From Chromatiaceae bacterium (GTDB taxonomy: Bacteria > Pseudomonadota > Gammaproteobacteria > Chromatiales > Chromatiaceae), in assembly GCA_024235175.1 (NCBI GenBank), contig JACKMX010000002.1, positions 1,055,001 through 1,119,000 of the forward strand: 64,000 nt of DNA, given 5' to 3'. The notes below the pieces were generated by a model that saw only the letters and a list, made by a program, of their open reading frames with translations, was not told where the DNA came from and did not search any database. This document shows, one piece after another, positions 58,445 through 64,000 of this stretch. The stretch's first letter is position 1. Each line of letters opens with the position of its first letter. Both the position numbers and the translations under genes were made by a program.

Positions 58445-58560
58445 GAATCAGACTTAGCCTTTCTGTACTTTTTAATGGTGGTGCCGGAGAAGCCACAACA
58501 ATTCATGCAAAGAGCAATTCTTGCTGCACAATTTGGTAACCCATGGCGCTGTAGCCGTAA

Positions 58561-59598
58561 CGCCGCCTTGTCGAAATAGATCCGATCGGCCAGGACGATA
58601 TCCAATCGATCAGGAAGCGAACCCTCGATGCTGGGCAGCTTGGTTGGTGGGCGCAACCAAGGTTCCCGCTCGTCCTCTTCGATTATGAAAGCAATATCCA
58701 AGGGATGAGAGGACCCAACAGCATCGGTTACTGCGGTTTCGATTTGTCCCGGCGTAACGCGTTCAATATCGGCAAGATAACCCCATTGATTTGCCAGAGG
58801 GTTCAGTTGGTCGTCAACAAAAACACTGCATCCTCTCGCCCTTGGCTCTTTTTGCAGGGGTAACGCAATAAGATTACCAAAACCACCTTTCGGCATCCGA
58901 TCCTGATTGGGGAAAAGACGATCGTAGGAGGAAAGCTCCAGCTGACGATTGCGGGCACAGGTATGCGAAATGATCGCTGAGCCGAGTCGCCTGGCATCAT
59001 GTGCCGGTACCGCCTGGGAGAAGAACAGCCACACATGCGCACCCTTGCCGGAACGAGAAACTTCCAGGTGCCCGGGTAACGATAGCTCCCTACATGACCG
59101 CAGAAATCCGGTGGCATCTTCACGCCATTCCGATTTGTCGAAATCGACGGCAAGAAACCAACAAGAATCCTCTGGAAGCAAAGGATACACTCCGATGGTA
59201 ATCTTGCCGCTGAGATGGCTGTAGATAACCTCGTCAGTTACCGGCAGCGGGCGTCGCTGATTGCAGTCGCTACATTTAACGTGTGGTTTGCCACAGATCC
59301 CAGATCGCCACTCATTGGCACATGCTGGAGAGTACCCGGACTTGCCATTTTGGCTGCTCCAGCGCACCGGATAGACATCGGTGCGGCCACGGAACAGTTT
59401 TCTGAAGATCAATATCTTTTCTTCTACAGAATACCCTGCTGATGAACCGGCTAGCTGATTGGGTTTCGGTGGTCGCGCGTCTAGCCTACTGGGAAACGTG
59501 ATGCCGTGCTCCCGCAAAATATGGCGCAGATACTGATTCTCTTCCTCAAGGGCTACGATCTTCTTGATCAACACATTGTCGTTTGAGTTGCTAGCCAA
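58561..59598 (-). pseudogene. Truncated TOTE-type archaeo-eukaryotic primase protein
   Basis: The first 346 residues match the N-terminal part of TOTE conflict-system proteins: a short coiled coil (LIKKIVALEEENQYLRHILR), a zinc-binding region (SGYSPACANEWRSGICGKPH, VKCSDC), and the primase core with the metal-binding FLAVDFDKSEWRED (Asp152, Asp154) and SRSGKGAHVWLFFSQAVP (His188), then LPKGGFGNLIALPLQK-like sequence. In complete members, a superfamily-2 helicase and often a nuclease domain follow. Here the homology ends near 58561 (RIYFDKAAL) and is followed by unrelated DNA antisense to HigBA. So a defence gene was cut, probably when the HigBA block arrived. The apparent frame to 58075 is accidental. 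Confidence 0.8.
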
Positions 59599-60129
59599 CG
59601 GTGGCCTGCCTTATAGCTTCAGTTCAATAGACCAAGCGTACCGAAATCATGTGCCTTATACAAAGCACCGGCCGTAATCATCTGTGGTGCTGAATTCTTG
59701 GACGACGAGAATTCCAATGCGCCTCACTTGGCGCAACGTTAGCAGCTGCCCCGGTTCGACAACGGCCACTCATTGAGTTTCGAGTCAGGAATGACGGACC
59801 ACGAGCAGATAGTTTGCTTAAAACTACTCCCCCGATTTTATTTTCTTGAAAAATCGGAAGATACATCTGCAGCCACAATCAAGCGAGGAGAATATCGATG
59901 ACAACCAAGCCGTGCGTTATCATGCAGACAGTTGTATCAAAACTTCCTGCTCGTTCGTTTTCTAAATCATTTTTGATAAGTTACCAGCTCAGATCTAAGA
60001 GCGATGAGAAATTTGAAAGAGATCCACAAATTTCCAGCGAAAAATCATCTCTAGATCTCCCATATTTGCCTATTGAAAAACCCGCCGTAGCGGGTTCAAT
60101 AGTGACGTTCAGATCGTCTCTATTCGTTT
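59599..60129. other. Intergenic region without a recognised gene
   Basis: Only the minus-strand terminator at 60075-60096 is recognised. AT content rises near 59800-60060. No RNA gene or long repeat is seen. Confidence 0.45.
60075..60096 (-). terminator. Rho-independent terminator
   Basis: Read on the minus strand, AACCCGC-TACG-GCGGGTT is followed by TTTC, 34 bases after the stop of the small gene at 60130. A standard terminator for that gene. Confidence 0.8.
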
Positions 60130-60456
60130 CTATGCGCTTTTCTCAATCTTCTGCTTGCAATTGCCGTAGTACGTAGAAGCTCCGGCTTTTGTCAGGTGGA
60201 CTTCATCGATAAATCGCTGGATGACATCCTTTCGCTTAACCTTTCCGGACTGGATATCGCTCCACATCTCTTCCATGATCTTCATCGCCTGTTCGGCCTT
60301 GCTGGGGGCACCAGATTTCTTTTCAGAGCTATTGATCGTTTCCGGCGTTCTCCCTTCCCCTCCCTCTTTCAAAGCCTGTTCCAGCGTAACCTCTTTCGGC
60401 TGTTCACTTGCTTCAGTTTCTTTCTTTGATTTTAAAGCGGTCTTTCTCGTTGCCAT
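60130..60456 (-). CDS. Small conserved protein, AGASTYY motif
   Basis: A 108-residue protein. I chose ATG 60456 (MATRKTALKSKKETE) because it follows an AGAGC leader and gives a lysine-rich start; the frame also opens at 60534. The C-terminal 50 residues (MKIMEEMWSDIQSGKVKRKD, then VIQRFIDEVHLTKAGASTYY) match a small domain I recognise in many proteobacterial proteins that end in TKAGASTYYxNxK. It looks like a helix-turn-helix and may bind DNA; this is inference. A terminator follows, and a DUF1249 gene lies upstream on the same strand. Confidence 0.65.
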   Translation of the reverse strand: MATRKTALKSKKETEASEQPKEVTLEQALKEGGEGRTPETINSSEKKSGAPSKAEQAMKIMEEMWSDIQSGKVKRKDVIQRFIDEVHLTKAGASTYYGNCKQKIEKSA

Positions 60457-60539
60457 TTTTGCTCTCCAGTTGTTTGTCACTATTGGGAAACGTCGTCCCG
60501 AATTGGGATAAAGACAACGGCCAATTACTACCACAAGTT

Positions 60540-60926
60540 TTAATCCATCAATCTATGTCCCTGATCAATACAGTTCTCCAGCCAAAGCGCAAGAAAGTCA
60601 TTCAATGATTTGCTGACAGATTGATTCACTTCACCATCCGGGCATACCTCGTCATAGCGATAGATGTCCTGATATGTCAACGCCTCTACGATTTGTGCCG
60701 CCGTATCCACGAGCATCGTCATATCCGGATCCGGAATCATGTCACCGGAAGGATGTTTGTAATAATGTGATAGAGCGATCTTGTACACGCTCCCCTTCTT
60801 TTCCAACCGGTCCAAATGGAGATCCATGAATCCTGCCACAGTCGATTTGGAGTACTCTGGAATGCTCGGAATGGATGGAAGCAACATGGATAGCTTTCGG
60901 TAGTTCAACTTCGATAGATCGGACAT
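60540..60926 (-). CDS. DUF1249 (YqiB-family) protein
   Basis: A 128-residue protein with the family layout: LSKLNYRKLSMLLPSIPSIP, then VAGFMDLHLDRLEKKGSVYK, IALSHYYKHPSGDMIPDPDM, MLVDTAAQIVEALTYQDIYR and a C-terminal SLNDFLALWLENCIDQGHRL. In enterobacteria the homologue (YqiB) lies next to cpdA (cAMP phosphodiesterase) and nudF. None of those is here, so the context is not informative. Function unknown. The transposon copy 2 starts 123 bases beyond its start. Confidence 0.88.
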   Translation of the reverse strand: MSDLSKLNYRKLSMLLPSIPSIPEYSKSTVAGFMDLHLDRLEKKGSVYKIALSHYYKHPSGDMIPDPDMTMLVDTAAQIVEALTYQDIYRYDEVCPDGEVNQSVSKSLNDFLALWLENCIDQGHRLMD

Positions 60927-61171
60927 GTTATTTCTCGATTACTGTAAATCGATGACCGTCCGATCAACTGCTGAAGCAAATCAACAAGCTTTATCTAATT
61001 TCACCCCCTTTGAGAAAAAACAGGATCTCTTTCTACCCGAAGCATAAATGAGCATGATCACGATAATCGATGTGCTCATGTTCAAGCTATTTGATGGACC
61101 CATCCACGAAGCTGTATGAATGGATTGGAACCGGCCTCCCTGCCGGTTATGTTGTTGGTAAGGATTGTTTC

Positions 61172-61372
61172 TCAGAAGGATGGCAACTCATCATCGAAGT
61201 CTTCGAACAGATCCGGTTGGGGTAACTCGGTCGATTGATGGTGACGCTGCAGTTGATTGCGGTATTGGTTTTCAAATGCGTTGACGAGTTGGTAGAGGAA
61301 GTCGAGCATCTCGCTGGCGGTCTCATCGGCGAGTTCAGGTGGTTCGACGAGCATGAGTGAAGGCGTATCCAT
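61172..61372 (-). CDS. Small acidic transposon protein (copy 2)
   Basis: Identical in translation to the 66-residue protein at 27090-27290. It is the last gene of the second transposon copy and has the same ribosome site. Role unknown. Confidence 0.6.
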   Translation of the reverse strand: MDTPSLMLVEPPELADETASEMLDFLYQLVNAFENQYRNQLQRHHQSTELPQPDLFEDFDDELPSF

Positions 61373-61393
61373 TGGGATCTCCTGTAAGGTTGA

Positions 61394-62227
61394 TCAGACG
61401 GGTTTCCGAGGTTTGGATGCCGGCGCACCGAACACCTCAAGGTACAGTTTTTCGTCCAGCCGGGTGATCTCCTGCTGGGCAGCGGAGGCGAGCAGTTCAG
61501 CGGCTATGCTGGTCAGGACGCGGTGGTTTCCTACGGCGTGGTCGCAGAGGGTCTGCATCAACTCCGGGGTCATCAGGTTGGCGTTACCGGCGCTGGCCAG
61601 GAGATGCTTAAGGCACGCCAACAACTCCTTTCGATCGGCATACTCCATGGCCAGGCGGGTGCGCAGCCGACTGCCCAGGGGCAGCAACTCATCCCGCCGT
61701 AATTTGGCGCTCAGGCGGACATCGCCGGCCAGGACGACGGTGAGGAGGATTTGGGAGTCGAACTGGGTGCTGCTGAGCAGACGCAGCTCATTGAGGACGG
61801 CGGGGTGCATCTCCTGCGCTTCGTCGATCAACAGCACCGGTCGCAACAAGGTGCCTTCCAGGTGGGCCAGCCAGCGTTCGCGCAGAGCCTTGAAGCCGCC
61901 CCAGCGGTTGTGCGGTTTGAGTTCAACACCGAACAGATCCCCCATTTCGCGATAGAAGTCGGCCAGATTACTGCTGGGATGGGTGATGGCGCCGACAGCA
62001 ATATCGCGCAGCTGCCTCAGGCGTTCGGCCAGTAAACGCAGGACCACGCTTTTGCCGGTGCCGGGATCCCCGGTGATCAGCGCGAAGCCCCCTTCCTGGA
62101 TCAGTCCCTGTTCGATGCGCCAGTAAAAGTGCTCGATCCTGGGCGTGACATACAGTGCCTCGGTTGGCAGTTCCGGTGAGAAGGGGTTCCATTTGAGGCC
62201 ATACAGGGCCAGGAGTTTTTTATTCAT
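61394..62227 (-). CDS. Transposition AAA ATPase, TnsC/TniB/ExeA-like (copy 2)
   Basis: Same 277-residue protein as at 26235-27068, with Walker A GDPGTGKS and Walker B LLIDEAQEM. It overlaps the transposase gene stop by four bases. Full identity to copy 1 indicates recent movement. Confidence 0.9.
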   Translation of the reverse strand: MNKKLLALYGLKWNPFSPELPTEALYVTPRIEHFYWRIEQGLIQEGGFALITGDPGTGKSVVLRLLAERLRQLRDIAVGAITHPSSNLADFYREMGDLFGVELKPHNRWGGFKALRERWLAHLEGTLLRPVLLIDEAQEMHPAVLNELRLLSSTQFDSQILLTVVLAGDVRLSAKLRRDELLPLGSRLRTRLAMEYADRKELLACLKHLLASAGNANLMTPELMQTLCDHAVGNHRVLTSIAAELLASAAQQEITRLDEKLYLEVFGAPASKPRKPV

Positions 62228-63675
62228 ATGTCGGACTCCGGTGGGGGTTTGGGAAGATAGGCGGGGGGCCGGCCGGTGGCGGCATAGTCGGCCAGGAGTT
62301 TGCGCAGCAACGGCGGCAGTTCACCGCCAGTCGGTGACGATACTGCCGGCGGCTCTCCATCCGCCGTTTCCAAGGCGCGGCGCTGACCACTGGCGTTAGC
62401 CGTTTTATCCAGGGGATAGAGCGAACAGAGCACGGCCTGGGTATGGGGATCGATCAGATCGACCGAGCGGAGATCCCAGCGGGCATACCGTACCTGCGGT
62501 CGTTCCAGATGACGATACCGGCTGGGCAGTTCAAAGCGTTTGCCCGCCAGGCTGAGGGTGCCATCGCTACGTCGTTGACGACGAGTGACCGTACACCGGA
62601 AGGCGCGTTGTAAGCTGGCGCTGTCCGGACACGCCCGTCCGACATCAGCAGCCTCGAGATAGCGCTGCAGCGGTGGCATGCCGATCTCGGCGTGCCGGGT
62701 CTGATGATAGGATTGTTCCACCCAGACCTGGGTGATCTCATTGAGCCGGTCGAGGGTCAGATCGGCAACGTTTTCCAGCATCGCCATCAGACGGCCTTCC
62801 AGGGTGGCCCAGAAGGTCTCCTGCTTGGCGTTTTGATAGGGGGAATACGGGAGGGTAGTCTCGTGCAGAATGCCCAGCGTATGCAGACCGGCGCGGAACT
62901 CTTCGGCTTGCATCGCCGCACCATTATCGGTCATCAGCGCTCTGGGCAACCCTCGTTTCTGCAGCGCCTGGCAGAGCCCGTGCACCAGTGTCTCGGCCGT
63001 CTCGTCCAGATACCACTGCAGATGACAGACCAGCCGGGAGTGATCGTCAATAATGCCCAGCAGCACAGGTGTGACCCAGCGCCCATTCGCGGTCAATACA
63101 CGGCGCGAGCCATGATGGAAGTCGGCATGCCACAGGCCATGTGTGTATTCGGCCTCATAACTGCGCACCTCGAGCTGCGCCAGGCGGCGCTCCGCTTGGC
63201 GGGTACCGGGCGTGTCTCGCCTGGGAAGTCGTTTACGGTGGTATCCCCGTGTCTTGAGATAACGCCGGACGGTGCCATAGGCTGGTATCTCGCCCAGGTC
63301 CGCATCCTCTTGTGCCAGGGCCAGCAGGTTGTCGTAGTGGAGTTGCGCCGTCCAGCCGGGATGCTGCTGGTACTGCGCCGAGAGCGCCTGGATGAGTGCG
63401 GCAGACAAACGGCGTGCCCGTCCGGCGTCGTTACGGCGCCGGCGGCGCAGCACCACGACCGGATCCCGGGCACCCTTTGCCAGATAGTACCAACGCTCCA
63501 ACGTGGCATAGCTGAAGCGTATCATCGTGCCGTTTACCGGGTGTTTCCAACGGCTCCCGGCCAACGTCTGAAGCCGCTTGCACAATTCGCCTTGTTCGGG
63601 TGGCGCCGCCAATAGGGGGCCAATGATCGAAAAGCGTAACCTCGCCCAACGATCCGGATCGTGATCATGATTCAT
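62224..63675 (-). CDS. DDE transposase, TnsB/TniA-like (copy 2)
   Basis: Same 483-residue transposase as at 24787-26238, with intact Asp185, Asp250 and Glu286. Identical translation to copy 1. Confidence 0.92.
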   Translation of the reverse strand: MNHDHDPDRWARLRFSIIGPLLAAPPEQGELCKRLQTLAGSRWKHPVNGTMIRFSYATLERWYYLAKGARDPVVVLRRRRRNDAGRARRLSAALIQALSAQYQQHPGWTAQLHYDNLLALAQEDADLGEIPAYGTVRRYLKTRGYHRKRLPRRDTPGTRQAERRLAQLEVRSYEAEYTHGLWHADFHHGSRRVLTANGRWVTPVLLGIIDDHSRLVCHLQWYLDETAETLVHGLCQALQKRGLPRALMTDNGAAMQAEEFRAGLHTLGILHETTLPYSPYQNAKQETFWATLEGRLMAMLENVADLTLDRLNEITQVWVEQSYHQTRHAEIGMPPLQRYLEAADVGRACPDSASLQRAFRCTVTRRQRRSDGTLSLAGKRFELPSRYRHLERPQVRYARWDLRSVDLIDPHTQAVLCSLYPLDKTANASGQRRALETADGEPPAVSSPTGGELPPLLRKLLADYAATGRPPAYLPKPPPESDI

Positions 63676-63734
63676 CCCTTCTCTCCGTTTTCAACCAGCC
63701 CCGGAGTCTACGGAGAACCTTGAACGGATTGCGA

Positions 63735-64000
63735 TCACATCTTCTGCGGGTCGATTCTCACCCTCAAATAGCCTGACCATGAGGCCGTGGTGAGCGGGGC
63801 CAGCAACAGCAGCAACTGACACAGACGCTGGCGGAGGTCTATCCCACGGAGCCCCTTCAGCAATGCATCAGGTAATCGGTCAATTTTCACTGGTGGGATA
63901 AAGTTACCCTGCTGTGTCTGCCAGCAACGACTGGCCGGAAATGTTTCCCGCCACCAGGTGCGCCATCGGGAAAGGGTCTGTGGCCAGATATCGAGGGCCT
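63735..64000 (-). CDS. Transposon zinc-finger protein (copy 2, partial)
   Basis: The C-terminal 88 codons correspond to the 3' end of the gene at 24128-24727 (ends SGYLRVRIDPQKM). The 5' part with the cysteine cluster lies beyond the window edge. Confidence 0.85.
   Translation of the reverse strand, partial: ALDIWPQTLSRWRTWWRETFPASRCWQTQQGNFIPPVKIDRLPDALLKGLRGIDLRQRLCQLLLLLAPLTTASWSGYLRVRIDPQKM

Larger units (their letters stand above)
61049..64000 (-). mobile_element. Tn7/Mu-type transposon, copy 2 (cut by the right window edge)
   Basis: The inverted right end begins TGAGCATGATCACGATAATC at 61049. Its genes encode the same predicted proteins as copy 1 over their full length within the window. 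The five bases before the end are ATAAA (61044-61048), which should be repeated beyond the other end, outside the window. It lies inversely to copy 1, 33.6 kb away. Confidence 0.9.

Noticed and set aside
58075..58560. Extension of the TOTE-like frame to 507 residues
   Set aside because: The last 160 codons lie antisense to higA, have no homology pattern and begin exactly where the family match ends.

Overview
The window looks like a chromosomal segment of a free-living or symbiotic gammaproteobacterium. The evidence is an Trk-type K+ channel protein, a BaeS/BaeR-like two-component pair, an AcrB-class RND pump, a c4-type dihaem cytochrome, a DUF1249 (YqiB-family) protein, many lipoproteins, a PEP-CTERM exosortase substrate and a TRAP-type binding protein. 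GC is moderate. Intergenic DNA is full of small hairpins built on GGTCAGAGAA / GACGGAGGG arms and of short inverted-repeat elements, which suggests a repeat-rich genome. The exact taxon cannot be read from the sequence. I saw no tRNA, rRNA or CRISPR array.

Layout. 0.4-9.6 kb: a secreted alpha/alpha-toroid-like protein, TrkH, a leucine-rich-repeat lipoprotein, a two-component pair on the minus strand, and a run of three small exported proteins. 9.9-11.9 kb: a compact bufferin RiPP cluster (precursor BufA2, modifying MNIO/DUF692 enzyme BufB, DUF2063 partner BufC), expected to make a modified-cysteine, copper-binding periplasmic peptide. It meets, tail to tail, an exported STAS-domain protein, a dihaem cytochrome c and a membrane diguanylate cyclase. 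15.3-19.6 kb: an MFP-RND efflux pair. 19.8-22.5 kb: small conserved genes and a GcvA-type LysR regulator with an inverted-repeat operator.

23.5-27.9 kb: a PEP-CTERM protein gene is split by a 3,432-bp transposon (DDE transposase, AAA ATPase, zinc-finger protein and a small acidic protein). A 5-bp target duplication GTACA flanks it, and removing the transposon plus one copy of the duplication restores one open reading frame. A second copy, with identical predicted proteins, begins at 61,049 in the opposite orientation and runs off the right edge. 28.3-33.2 kb: a small HExxH protein and a sensory island of a LuxR-type response regulator, a large hybrid histidine kinase and a divergent Tat-exported TRAP-type binding protein without transporter genes. 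33.2-39.9 kb: a large membrane patatin-like phospholipase, a haem-binding protein, an alpha/beta hydrolase and a secreted protein of unknown family. 40.1-41.7 kb: an IS1380-family element.

41.9-46 kb: a lipoprotein, a solitary HNH endonuclease, and a Phd-type antitoxin cut off by an IS4-type remnant. 46.0-52.6 kb: a tight four-gene operon for an outer-membrane beta-barrel, an exported NTF2-like protein and two exported proteins with proline-rich repeat tails, one carrying 24 cysteines. This is the best candidate here for an undescribed system. 52.6-61 kb is a graveyard and defence-like region: orphan ParD antitoxin, sugar kinase plus SDR, IS21 and tyrosine-recombinase remnants, intact VapBC and HigBA toxin-antitoxin pairs, a truncated TOTE-type primase gene and two small conserved genes.
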